From an uncultured Flavobacteriaceae bacterium (GTDB lineage: Bacteria; Bacteroidota; Bacteroidia; Flavobacteriales; Flavobacteriaceae), in NCBI GenBank assembly GCA_905181825.1, contig CAJIZJ010000012.1, positions 57,814-121,813 on the forward strand: 64,000 nt of DNA. The letters run 5' to 3'. The stretch's first letter is position 1, and each line of letters opens with the position of its first letter. A program made the translations under genes and the position numbers. The notes under the pieces were generated by a model. The model saw nothing but the letters and a program-made list of their open reading frames with translations, ran no database searches and was not told the origin of the DNA. Positions 45,139 to 54,306 of the stretch are shown one piece after another.

Positions 45139-45600
45139 ATGAGTGTAAAAACCAAAAATAAAAATCAAGAAATCGTGAAAAATGTTTTTACGAAATTTCT
45201 TGGCGAAAATGGGCACCGTAAAACACCCGAACGTTTTGCTATTCTTCAAGAAATCTATGACAATGAAGATCATTTTGACATAGAGTCACTTTACATCAAA
45301 ATGAAAAATAAAAATTATCGGGTTTCTAGGGCTACGCTATATAACACTATCGAGCTGCTGTTAGACTGTGCTTTAGTGAGAAGACATCAATTTGGACAAA
45401 ATCAAGCACAGTACGAGAAATCCTACTTTGACAAACAGCATGACCATGTTATTTTAACGGATACTGGAGAGGTGTTTGAGTTTTGTGACCCAAGAATTTT
45501 ATCCATACAAAAAACAATAGAAGAAGTGTTTAATATCGATATTGACAAGCACTCTTTATACTTTTACGGAACAAAAAGAAATACTAAAATTAACGACTAA
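45139..45600 (+). CDS. Fur-family transcriptional repressor without CxxC structural zinc motifs
   Basis: A 153-residue metal-sensing regulator. The winged helix has [15 protein letters not shown] and [16 protein letters not shown]; the dimer and metal domain has [20 protein letters not shown]. The HDH metal ligands are present, but the CxxC pairs that bind structural zinc in E. coli Fur are absent (LTDT takes the place of CLDC), so metal preference cannot be called. It could be Fur, PerR or Zur type. It is 24 bases after the rsh gene and 5 bases before purA. Confidence 0.88.
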   Translation: MSVKTKNKNQEIVKNVFTKFLGENGHRKTPERFAILQEIYDNEDHFDIESLYIKMKNKNYRVSRATLYNTIELLLDCALVRRHQFGQNQAQYEKSYFDKQHDHVILTDTGEVFEFCDPRILSIQKTIEEVFNIDIDKHSLYFYGTKRNTKIND

Positions 45601-45605
45601 ATAGC

Positions 45606-46877
45606 ATGGCAGTAGATTTACTACTTGGATTACAGTGGGGTGACGAAGGTAAAGGGAAAATTGTAGATGTACTCACATCAAATTACAACATTATAGCACG
45701 ATTTCAAGGAGGGCCAAACGCAGGTCACACCCTTGTATTTAACGGAATGAAGCATGTATTACACACCATTCCTTCTGGGATATTTCATGAAGAAGCAGTG
45801 AACTTAGTGGGTAATGGTGTGGTTATAGATCCAGTAATATTCAAAAAAGAGCTAGACAAATTAGCAATTCAGAATGTTGACTATAGAAAATCATTAGTAA
45901 TTTCTCGAAAAGCACATTTAATATTACCAACACACCGTTTATTGGACGCCGCTTCAGAAACAGCTAAAGGAAAGGCTAAAATTGGATCTACGCTAAAAGG
46001 CATTGGTCCAACTTATATGGACAAAACAGGTCGTAATGGAATAAGAGTTGGTGATTTAGAACTGAATAACTGGAAAGAAAAATACAGAGCATTAGCTAAC
46101 AAGCATGAATCAATGGTTAGTTTCTATAATATTGATTTAGAGTATGACTTAGAAGAACTAGAGGTTGAGTTTTTTGAAGCTGTAGAAGTGTTAAAATCTT
46201 TAAAATTTATTGACTCTGAAGAATACTTACACCAAGCTCAACGAGATGGAAAGTCTATTTTAGCTGAAGGAGCACAAGGGTCTTTGCTGGATATTGACTT
46301 TGGAACCTATCCTTTTGTAACCTCCTCCAACACAACTGCAGCAGGTGCCTGTACTGGGTTAGGAATTGCTCCTAACACAATCGGAGATGTTTTTGGAATT
46401 TTTAAAGCTTACACAACTAGAGTGGGTTCTGGCCCCTTCCCTACTGAACTGTTTGATGAAGATGGTGAAACTATGGGACGTGTAGGAAATGAATTTGGAG
46501 CCACTACAGGAAGATCACGTCGTTGCGGATGGTTAGATTTAGTAGCTCTTCGCTATGCTTGTCAAGTAAATGGAGTGACACAACTAATGATGATGAAAGC
46601 CGATGTCTTGTCAGGATTTAAATCTCTGAAAGTCTGTACAGCCTATAAGTATAAAGGAGAGGTGATTCATCATTTCCCATACAATGTAGAAGCTGAAAAC
46701 ATTACCCCTATCTATACTGATTTTGAAGGTTGGGCTGAAGACCTAACGGAAATGAACAATGAATCAACACTTCCAAAATCATTAAACGATTACATTGATT
46801 TTTTAGAGAAAGAATTACTAATACCTATCAAAGTAGTATCTGTAGGACCTGATAGAAAACAAACAATTTTTAGATAA
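45606..46877 (+). CDS. purA: Adenylosuccinate synthetase
   Basis: Joins IMP and aspartate with GTP on the way to AMP; 423 residues. Signature LLGLQWGDEGKGKIVD (residues 5-20), the conserved FQGGPNAGHTLVF with catalytic His, GPTYMDKTGRNGIRVGDL, AEGAQGSLLDIDFGTYPFVT and GATTGRSRRCGWLDLVALRY are all present. It follows the Fur-family gene by 5 bases and is closed by a strong terminator. Confidence 0.97.
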   Translation: MAVDLLLGLQWGDEGKGKIVDVLTSNYNIIARFQGGPNAGHTLVFNGMKHVLHTIPSGIFHEEAVNLVGNGVVIDPVIFKKELDKLAIQNVDYRKSLVISRKAHLILPTHRLLDAASETAKGKAKIGSTLKGIGPTYMDKTGRNGIRVGDLELNNWKEKYRALANKHESMVSFYNIDLEYDLEELEVEFFEAVEVLKSLKFIDSEEYLHQAQRDGKSILAEGAQGSLLDIDFGTYPFVTSSNTTAAGACTGLGIAPNTIGDVFGIFKAYTTRVGSGPFPTELFDEDGETMGRVGNEFGATTGRSRRCGWLDLVALRYACQVNGVTQLMMMKADVLSGFKSLKVCTAYKYKGEVIHHFPYNVEAENITPIYTDFEGWAEDLTEMNNESTLPKSLNDYIDFLEKELLIPIKVVSVGPDRKQTIFR

Positions 46878-46881
46878 TAAT

Positions 46882-46908
46882 TAAAAATCTATCCTAACGA
46901 TAGATTTT
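46882..46908 (+). terminator. Terminator after purA
   Basis: AAAAATCTATC and GATAGATTTTT pair around a CTAAC loop and run into a long T tract. Confidence 0.85.
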
Positions 46909-46960
46909 TTTTTGGTCTTAAAATAATCTTAAGTATCTAACTAAAGAACCCAATATTACT

Positions 46961-46968
46961 TATTTTTG
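46961..46968 (+). promoter_or_regulatory. -7 box (TATTTTTG) of the OstA-like gene
   Basis: Fits TAnnTTTG; the ATG is at 46979, 10 bases downstream. Confidence 0.55.
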
Positions 46969-46978
46969 ATATAAACAA

Positions 46979-48790
46979 ATGACGCTGAAGTATAAAGGTT
47001 TAAATTTTATCACATGCTTCCTAATTTTATTAGGTACAACCCTTTGCGCGCAAGAACGAAGGAAGATTGAAATAAAGTATGCACCATTCATGACTTTTGA
47101 TGAATCTAAACCAGATGCTACTATACTAACTAGGGATAATACAAAACAAGTTCACATTAAACATGAAGGCATTGAAATGTGGTGTGATGAAGCTGTGTAT
47201 GATGCCAAACAAGATTTCATTGAAGCTTACGGTAAAGTCAGAATAAAGCAAGGTGATACCATTAACATGAACTCAAATTACGTGGAATACAGTGGTAAAA
47301 CTCAACTAGCCTTTGCAAGTGGCGCTGTTGTTTTGAAGGATCCAACATCCGTAATAACAACCGACACTCTTTACTTCGATAGGTTAAAACAAGAAGCATT
47401 CTATCAAAGTAAAGGAAAAGTGGTACGCGATACAACAGGCACTATTACGAGTACAATTGGTCGTTATTATATGAAAACTAAAAAGTATCAGTTTGTAAAT
47501 AATGTTAAATTGGTTAATCCTGAATATCTAATTGAGTCTAATCGTCTTGATTTTTATAGTCTTTCAGGATATGCTTTTTTATATGGCCCTACAACAATTA
47601 CAAGTGAAACTAGTGTGATTTATTGTGAACGTGGATTTTACAATACCGCTAATGATACTGGATATTTTGTGAAAAAATCAAAAATAAATTATGACGAACG
47701 CGTTGTAGAAGGAGACAGTCTTTACTTTGACCGCAACAAAGGTTTTGCGTCAGCCACCAATAATATAGTAATTACAGATACCCTGAACAACACAATCGTA
47801 AAAGGGCATTATGCAGAAGTTTTTAGAAAGAAAGATTCTTTATTTATGACAAAGCGAGCACTTGCAATTACCTTACAGGAAAATGACTCTATATTTGTAC
47901 ACAGTGACACTTTAATGGTGACTGGAAAACCTGATAAAAGAATAACACGAGCTTATTATAACGCTAAGATCTATAAATCGAATTTAAGTGGTAAATCCGA
48001 TTCTATTCATATGCAACAAAGTACGGGATTAACGCAACTTATAAATCTAGATCACAATATTAATAAAGATGCCTTTTATAAGCCTAAAAAGCCCGTTTTA
48101 TGGAATGTTAAAAATCAAATCACAGGCGATTCGATCCACTTAATTTCAAACTCAATTTCCGAAAGTTTAGACTCTTTAAAAGTTTTTAATAATGCTTTTG
48201 TAATAAGTAAGGATACTTTAGGGGATGGATATAATCAAATATCAGGTAAAAAACTATTTGGACTATTCGAAAACAATAGTCTGTCTACCATTGATATAAT
48301 TAAAAATGCAGAAACTATATATTTCCTTAGAAATGAAGCTAATGAATTGGTTGGAATAGATAAATCTAAATCTGGTGCGATTAAAATTTGGTTAACTGAC
48401 AATGCTATCGATGAAATGCGAAAGTACAATCAAATTGGAGGCAATACTTATCCAGAGCTTGATTTTCCTGAAAATGAAAAAATTCTACGTGGATTTAATT
48501 GGCGTGAATCAGAACGCCCCACAAGTGTGGAAGATTTATTTAAAGACGATCCGCCATTATCTTTAAAAATAATAAAAGGATTAGATGCGTACACACCTCA
48601 AGAAGAGTTTTTTGATTCTAATTTATTAGAACGCATCAAGGAAGCACAGCCAAAATCTGACACAAAGAACCCAGATAAAAAAACAGAAATATCCAATAAA
48701 TCCGCACGTAAAGTTCCGTCTAAACTATTGAAAAATTCCTACAATAATGAAAAGAATTTAAAAAAGAATTTGAAAATAATAGATGATTAA
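46979..48790 (+). CDS. OstA/LptA-like lipopolysaccharide transport protein
   Basis: A 603-residue exported protein (signal CFLILLGTTLCAQ) with tandem OstA-like beta repeats, e.g. GIEMWCDEAVYDAKQDFIEAY, INMNSNYVEYSGKTQLAFAS, VITTDTLYFDRLKQEAFYQS and KSKINYDERVVEGDSLYF. These form the beta-jellyroll that carries LPS across the periplasm in LptA; the longer form is typical of Bacteroidota. The C-terminal 60 residues are Lys/Asn-rich and probably disordered. It overlaps the aminotransferase gene by 8 bases. Confidence 0.88.
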   Translation: MTLKYKGLNFITCFLILLGTTLCAQERRKIEIKYAPFMTFDESKPDATILTRDNTKQVHIKHEGIEMWCDEAVYDAKQDFIEAYGKVRIKQGDTINMNSNYVEYSGKTQLAFASGAVVLKDPTSVITTDTLYFDRLKQEAFYQSKGKVVRDTTGTITSTIGRYYMKTKKYQFVNNVKLVNPEYLIESNRLDFYSLSGYAFLYGPTTITSETSVIYCERGFYNTANDTGYFVKKSKINYDERVVEGDSLYFDRNKGFASATNNIVITDTLNNTIVKGHYAEVFRKKDSLFMTKRALAITLQENDSIFVHSDTLMVTGKPDKRITRAYYNAKIYKSNLSGKSDSIHMQQSTGLTQLINLDHNINKDAFYKPKKPVLWNVKNQITGDSIHLISNSISESLDSLKVFNNAFVISKDTLGDGYNQISGKKLFGLFENNSLSTIDIIKNAETIYFLRNEANELVGIDKSKSGAIKIWLTDNAIDEMRKYNQIGGNTYPELDFPENEKILRGFNWRESERPTSVEDLFKDDPPLSLKIIKGLDAYTPQEEFFDSNLLERIKEAQPKSDTKNPDKKTEISNKSARKVPSKLLKNSYNNEKNLKKNLKIIDD

Positions 48791-49958
48791 CGATTTCCTT
48801 AAACACCAAGCTCAAACCACTCCACATCCTTTAGGAATGGAAATCTCTTACGCAGAAGGCTCTTATATATATGATCAAAATAAAACACCTTATTTAGATT
48901 TTGTTGCTGGAGTTTCAGCCTGCAGCTTAGGACATAGACACCCAAAGGTTATTGAAGCCATTAAAAAACAGTTGGACTGCTATATGCACGTCATGGTTTA
49001 CGGCGAATACATTCAATCTCCTGCCGTAAAGCTTTCAAAGCTATTGTCTGACCATCTACCACCAAAACTTGAAAAAACATACTTAACAAACTCTGGGACA
49101 GAAGCAATTGATGGCGCAATGAAACTTGCACGACGTTATACAGGAAGATCGGAAATCATAGCAGCAAATAAAGCGTATCATGGAAATACTATGGGTGCTT
49201 TAAGCATTATGGGATACGAAGAAAGAAAACAACCCTTTAGACCTCTTATACCAGACATAAGGTTTATAGAATTTAATGATATTAATGAGCTGTCAAAGAT
49301 CACCGATAAAACAGCAGCTGTAATTTTAGAAACTATACAAGGAGGCGCTGGATTTATTCAGCCTATAAACGGCTATTTAACTAAGGTGCAGGAAAGATGT
49401 AACGAAGTGGGTGCTTTATTAATATTAGACGAAATACAACCTGGAATTGGAAGAACAGGGAAACTTTTTGGGTTTGAAAACTACCACTGCATCCCTGATG
49501 TAATTGTAACAGGAAAAGGGCTTGGTGGCGGTATGCCAATTGGAGCATTTACAGCTTCTAAGGAAATGATGGACAGTTTATCTGACCATCCTAAGTTAGG
49601 TCATATTACAACCTTTGGTGGTCACCCTGTCATAGCCGCTGCTGCTTTGGCAACTCTAAAAGAAATTACAACCAGTAATTTAATCCCGCAAACGCTTGAA
49701 AAAGAAGCGCTTATTAGACAACATCTTCAACACCCATTGATCAAAGAGATTAGAGGCAAAGGGTTGATGTTAGCATTAATGCTAGAAACTCCTGAAATAG
49801 CGAACAAAATAGTCTTAGAGGCTAAAGAAAATCAATTGATCTTATTTTGGCTACTTTACGAGCCAAAAGCCGTTCGAATTTCACCGCCGCTTACAATCTC
49901 TAAAGAAGAGCTTAGAAAAGGTTGTACTATCATTATAAATATTTTAGAGTCCATTTAA
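48783..49958 (+). CDS. Class III pyridoxal-phosphate aminotransferase
   Basis: A 391-residue fold-type I PLP enzyme of the acetylornithine/aspartate aminotransferase group. Signature elements: NSGTEAIDGAMKLARRYTGR (cofactor phosphate), AYHGNTMGALS, LILDEIQPGIGRTGKLF (Asp that contacts the pyridine nitrogen) and TGKGLGGGMPIGAF with the Schiff-base Lys. The substrate is not fixed by sequence; no arginine or biotin genes are adjacent. It is translationally coupled to the OstA-like gene, an arrangement I recall in other flavobacteria. Confidence 0.9.
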   Translation: MINDFLKHQAQTTPHPLGMEISYAEGSYIYDQNKTPYLDFVAGVSACSLGHRHPKVIEAIKKQLDCYMHVMVYGEYIQSPAVKLSKLLSDHLPPKLEKTYLTNSGTEAIDGAMKLARRYTGRSEIIAANKAYHGNTMGALSIMGYEERKQPFRPLIPDIRFIEFNDINELSKITDKTAAVILETIQGGAGFIQPINGYLTKVQERCNEVGALLILDEIQPGIGRTGKLFGFENYHCIPDVIVTGKGLGGGMPIGAFTASKEMMDSLSDHPKLGHITTFGGHPVIAAAALATLKEITTSNLIPQTLEKEALIRQHLQHPLIKEIRGKGLMLALMLETPEIANKIVLEAKENQLILFWLLYEPKAVRISPPLTISKEELRKGCTIIINILESI

Positions 49959-50050
49959 AATAATGTTAATTAGTTTGTTGAAAACATTAGAACACAATAA
50001 GTGTTTGGAGTGCTTATACTGTTAAATTTAATATTGTAAAAAAACTAGTT

Positions 50051-51454
50051 ATGGAGTTCGATCAATCTGACGAAAATCAAGAAGTTACTCTCTCAAAGTT
50101 TGAGTCAATGTTAAAAACCAACAGCGTTTTTTTCTTTGATTCGAATGAGTTTGAAAACATCATTCATCACTACCTAGAAAGTGGCAAAATTGCACTTGCA
50201 AAAAAAGCTATAAAATTGGGATTAAGTCAGCACCCAAGTTCTTTAAATCTAAAATTGTTTCAGGTTGAAATCTTTATTTTTGAGAACAAATTAAATGAAG
50301 CGGATAGGCTCTTAACACCCCTATTTGAAATAGAACCTAATAATGAAGAGCTTTACATACAAAAAGCAAATATTTATTCAAAAAAAGACCAGCATGAAAA
50401 AGCTATAGAAATTTTTAAAAGTGCTATCGAAATTTCTGATGATTGTGCGGATCTCTATTCACTAATAGGCATGGAATATTTGTTTTTAGATCAATTCCAA
50501 GATGCTAAATTGAATTTCATAAAATGTATAGAGCTTGATGTGGAAGATTATTCAGCACTTTATAATATTATTTATTGTTTTGATTTTTTAGACGACACCC
50601 AGGGAGCTATAGAATACCTAAATAGTTACCTTGACAAAAACCCCTATTGTGAAGTTGCTTGGCATCAACTTGGAAAGCAGTATACAGAAACAAAAGAACT
50701 ATTAAAAGCCGTCACTGCCTTTGATTTTGCTATTATTTCTGATGATACTTTTATTGGTGCTTACCTAGAAAAAGCAAAAGTCTTAGAAAAACTAAATCGT
50801 TTTGAAGAAGCCATTGAAAACTATAAAATAACCATAGCGATTGAAGAATCCAATCCGTTTGCATTAATTAAAATAGGCTATTGTTTTGAGCGACTTGGCA
50901 ATCCAGATTTAGCACTTAAGCACTACTACCAGGCAGTTGAAGAAGATCCTGCTTTAGATAGGGGGTGGATGCGAATTACTAAGTTTTTTAACTCTAAAAA
51001 AGATTATCAAAAATCCTTATTCTACATAAATAAAGCCATTGATATTGACCCTGAAAATGGCGCTTACTGGAGATTATATTCAACTATCAATGAAAGGCTA
51101 AATAAACTAGAAGAAGCAGAACGTGGCTACAAAAAAACACTAGAACTTGGTGATAGCGAATTAGACACATGGCTTTCAAGAGGAGATATTTTAATTAAAC
51201 TGGGCGAAGATGAAGCTGCAAAATTTAATTTTGTTCAAGCATTGGAGTACCACCCAAAAAGTGAGGAATTAGAATTTCGTCTTTCTGGTATTTGTTTAAA
51301 ACTAAATAATATGGAAGCTGGGTACGCCCATTTACTTACTGCTTTACATATAAACGCAGAGCATGTATTTATTTTAGAAGAATTATTTCCAGAAATTTAT
51401 AGTCGAAAAGCAGTACTTCAATTAATTGAAAATTTCAAAAATACTTCCAAGTAA
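50051..51454 (+). CDS. Tetratricopeptide repeat protein
   Basis: A 467-residue soluble protein with about ten TPR units from residue 35 on (KLALKAI-type start, then AIEIFKSAIEISDDCADLYSLIG, AIENYKITIAIEESNPFALI, ALKHYYQAVEEDPALDRGW and similar). No signal peptide or enzyme domain is visible. TPRs are protein-binding scaffolds; partner unknown. A 92-base AT-rich gap separates it from the aminotransferase gene, and 72 bases lead to the DUF368 pair. Confidence 0.85.
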   Translation: MEFDQSDENQEVTLSKFESMLKTNSVFFFDSNEFENIIHHYLESGKIALAKKAIKLGLSQHPSSLNLKLFQVEIFIFENKLNEADRLLTPLFEIEPNNEELYIQKANIYSKKDQHEKAIEIFKSAIEISDDCADLYSLIGMEYLFLDQFQDAKLNFIKCIELDVEDYSALYNIIYCFDFLDDTQGAIEYLNSYLDKNPYCEVAWHQLGKQYTETKELLKAVTAFDFAIISDDTFIGAYLEKAKVLEKLNRFEEAIENYKITIAIEESNPFALIKIGYCFERLGNPDLALKHYYQAVEEDPALDRGWMRITKFFNSKKDYQKSLFYINKAIDIDPENGAYWRLYSTINERLNKLEEAERGYKKTLELGDSELDTWLSRGDILIKLGEDEAAKFNFVQALEYHPKSEELEFRLSGICLKLNNMEAGYAHLLTALHINAEHVFILEELFPEIYSRKAVLQLIENFKNTSK

Positions 51455-51526
51455 AAATCCATATATTTACTGTAAATACGAGAGTATTTAGACTTTAAAT
51501 AAAAAAACAGACTTACGACCCAAGGC

Positions 51527-52474
51527 ATGAAAAGATCCCTTATTGATTATGTAGTAATTTCTTTGAAAGGAATGGCAATGGGTGCTGCCGATGTAGTTCC
51601 TGGAGTTTCTGGAGGCACAATTGCATTTATATCTGGTATATATGAAGAACTTATTGAGTCCTTAAACAACATTAATTTTTCTGTTTTCAAAGGACTCAGA
51701 TCCAAAGGAATCAAGCATACCTGGGAGGAGTTGAATGGTTCCTTTTTACTAGCGCTTATGATTGGAGTATTTATAAGTGTTTTCTCTCTTGCAAAAGGGG
51801 TTGAGTGGCTTCTTGAACAGCATTCTATACTTTTATGGGCTTTCTTTTTTGGCTTGGTTGCTGCTAGTATTATATACATAGGTAAACAAATTAAAACAAC
51901 TTTATGGAACCTAGAAGGGGTCAAAGTTTTTTTAGCTATTATTATCGGAGGTAGTATTGCTTATATTATCACAACCCTAAACCCCGTTTCGTCATCAAAC
52001 TCCAACTTGTTTCTGTTTTTTGCTGGGGCATTAGCTATATGCGCCATGATCTTACCAGGAATTTCAGGAGCTTTTATTTTAGTAATTATTGGAGCATACG
52101 GTCCAGTACTAGAAGCCATTTCAAATAGAGATCTTAAAACAATATTAATTATTGGAGCTGGCGCCATAGTCGGACTTCTTTCTTTTTCAAAACTTTTAAA
52201 ATGGTTATTTAAATACTATAACCAGTTAACATTAGCGGTTCTTACTGGGTTTATGATTGGATCTTTAAATAAGATATGGCCATGGAAAGTAGTCCTAACT
52301 TACAGAACAAACTCTAAAGGGATAGAAGTTCCTTTAAACGAAAAAAGTGTTTCCCCATTTAATTTTGATGGAGATCCACAATTTTTACAGGCAGTTGGGT
52401 TAATGTTATTTGGTTTTTTAATCATTCTTTTTTTAGAAAAAATTAGTAACAAAACAAATACAGTTGATAGATAG
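51527..52474 (+). CDS. DUF368 membrane protein, PopT-like polyprenyl-phosphate transporter (first copy)
   Basis: A 315-residue multi-pass protein with the DUF368 start LKGMAMGAADVVPGVSGGTIAF and an internal repeat GALAICAMILPGISGAFIL, the two related re-entrant/helix motifs of the family. DUF368 (PopT) proteins have been reported to recycle undecaprenyl phosphate across the inner membrane for cell-wall and polysaccharide synthesis. It overlaps a second, related gene by 11 bases, so the two products may form a dimer or work on different lipids. Confidence 0.88.
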   Translation: MKRSLIDYVVISLKGMAMGAADVVPGVSGGTIAFISGIYEELIESLNNINFSVFKGLRSKGIKHTWEELNGSFLLALMIGVFISVFSLAKGVEWLLEQHSILLWAFFFGLVAASIIYIGKQIKTTLWNLEGVKVFLAIIIGGSIAYIITTLNPVSSSNSNLFLFFAGALAICAMILPGISGAFILVIIGAYGPVLEAISNRDLKTILIIGAGAIVGLLSFSKLLKWLFKYYNQLTLAVLTGFMIGSLNKIWPWKVVLTYRTNSKGIEVPLNEKSVSPFNFDGDPQFLQAVGLMLFGFLIILFLEKISNKTNTVDR

Positions 52475-53480
52475 CTACAATAAATCAAAACCATTTTCAT
52501 TGATTCTAAAAGGAATCATTATGGGGGCTGCTAACAAGGTGCCAGGAGTCTCTGGTGGAATAGTAGCTTTTGTAATGGGATTTTATGAAACGTTTATATA
52601 TTCATTACAGAAATTTAATTCAAAATCTGCTGCCTTATTTTTCCGGGGACACTTCAAAAGTTTCTATCAGTATATAAATGGACGCTTTTTATCATTACTT
52701 TTTATTGGGATGGTTATCAGTTACTTTAGCATCTCTAAATTACTTGATTTCCTAATAGTACACTATGAGCTCTATATATGGAGTCTGTTTTTTGGAATGA
52801 TCATTGGGTCCGTTATTTATATTTACAAGGATTTTAAATCTTGGAATTTAAATACCCTACTAATGGCCATAATTGGAATTGTAATAGGAGTTAGTATCAG
52901 TTTTTTAGATCCTGCCACTCAAAACGACAATCTTTGGTTTGTTTTTTTCTGTGGAATTGTAAGCGTAACTGGGATGGCATTACCTGGTTTTTCTGGTTCC
53001 TTCATACTTATTCTTCTTGGAAATTATGTACTGTTATTAGTAGACTCTGTAAACACACTTTTTGATACTTTTGTATTCATATTCAATGGAGATTTTAGTT
53101 TTATTTCAGATGCTCAGCATATGAGACTGTTAAAAGTGCTTTTGGTGTTTACTCTTGGCTCAATCATTGGGTTGATCACTTTATCGCATGTATTGACCTA
53201 TGTACTAAAACGTTACAAAAACAAAACTTTAGCTCTGATTATGGGTTTTATAACTGGCTCTTTAGGCGTAGTTTGGCCATGGAAAAATACGGTTTACAAA
53301 CAGGACAAATTCGGGGACATACTCCTAGATGCTAATGATATGGCAATAACAGAAAACTATGAACGTTATTTTCCAGACTTTAACATTCAAACTATTTACC
53401 TCATACTTATTATTATTATTGGTATCAGTATTGTATTGGGATTAGACTGGTATGGGAAAAAGCGAAAACAACTCTTATGA
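52464..53480 (+). CDS. DUF368 membrane protein, PopT-like polyprenyl-phosphate transporter (second copy)
   Basis: A 338-residue paralog of the upstream gene with the same motifs in diverged form: LKGIIMGAANKVPGVSGGIVAF and GIVSVTGMALPGFSGSFIL, multiple membrane helices, and a longer C-terminal region. The start is a TTG inside the previous gene; the first ATG would remove the N-terminal helix, so TTG is preferred. It overlaps aroE by 4 bases (ATGA), forming a three-gene operon of the two transporters and aroE. Confidence 0.87.
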   Translation: MIDSYNKSKPFSLILKGIIMGAANKVPGVSGGIVAFVMGFYETFIYSLQKFNSKSAALFFRGHFKSFYQYINGRFLSLLFIGMVISYFSISKLLDFLIVHYELYIWSLFFGMIIGSVIYIYKDFKSWNLNTLLMAIIGIVIGVSISFLDPATQNDNLWFVFFCGIVSVTGMALPGFSGSFILILLGNYVLLLVDSVNTLFDTFVFIFNGDFSFISDAQHMRLLKVLLVFTLGSIIGLITLSHVLTYVLKRYKNKTLALIMGFITGSLGVVWPWKNTVYKQDKFGDILLDANDMAITENYERYFPDFNIQTIYLILIIIIGISIVLGLDWYGKKRKQLL

Positions 53481-54208
53481 AAACTTTTGGACTGTTAGGT
53501 AAAAACATTGATTACTCTTTTTCGAGAGGCTATTTTAATGATAAGTTTGAGGCCAATAAATTGGATTGTACTTACAAAAACTTTGATCTTGAAAGTATTG
53601 AATCCTTTAAAGAAATAAAAGAAAATAGTATCGCATTTTCTGGCTTCAATGTGACCATTCCATATAAAGAAGATATACTTCCTTACTTAGATTCTGTTGA
53701 TTCAGAAGCAAAAGAAATAGGGGCTGTAAACACAATTAAAATAAAAAATAAAAAATTAATAGGTTACAATACCGATCATTACGGGTTTATAAACAGTCTA
53801 TTGCCCCATTTAAAACCACATCACCAAAAGGCCCTGATACTGGGAACTGGAGGGGCTTCAAAAGCAGTTGCTTTTGCTTTAAATAAAATGGGTATAGACT
53901 ATGAATATGTATCTAGAAGCAAATCTGAAAAAATTAAACACACCTACGATTCCATAAAACCAAGTGATATTGAAGCTTGTAAGTTGATTATAAACTGCAC
54001 TCCTTTGGGAACATTTCCAGAAATCGAAACCTGCCCAGAAATACCCTATGATAGTGTCAGTGATCAGCATTTACTGTTTGATTTAATATATAATCCAGCT
54101 GAGACCCAATTTCTAAAAAACGGTGTTTTAAATGGAGCTAAAATCATAAACGGATTAGAAATGTTGAAAATACAGGCTGAAAAATCTTGGGAAATATGGA
54201 ATTCTTAA
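53477..54208 (+). CDS. aroE: Shikimate dehydrogenase
   Basis: Reduces 3-dehydroshikimate with NADPH in aromatic amino-acid synthesis; 243 residues, short but normal for Bacteroidota. The N-terminus FGLLGKNIDYSFSRGYFND binds shikimate, then FNVTIPYKED (catalytic Lys), GAVNTIK, GYNTDHYGF and LILGTGGASKAVAFAL (NADP site). It is translationally coupled to the DUF368 gene. Confidence 0.94.
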   Translation: MKTFGLLGKNIDYSFSRGYFNDKFEANKLDCTYKNFDLESIESFKEIKENSIAFSGFNVTIPYKEDILPYLDSVDSEAKEIGAVNTIKIKNKKLIGYNTDHYGFINSLLPHLKPHHQKALILGTGGASKAVAFALNKMGIDYEYVSRSKSEKIKHTYDSIKPSDIEACKLIINCTPLGTFPEIETCPEIPYDSVSDQHLLFDLIYNPAETQFLKNGVLNGAKIINGLEMLKIQAEKSWEIWNS

Positions 54209-54306
54209 TAAAAAATCTTTATTTATAATAATTAGATAATTTGCAGTTTAAATGGATAATGTTATATTTATATAATAGTATTTAACACACTAAAACATTG
54301 AAAAAA

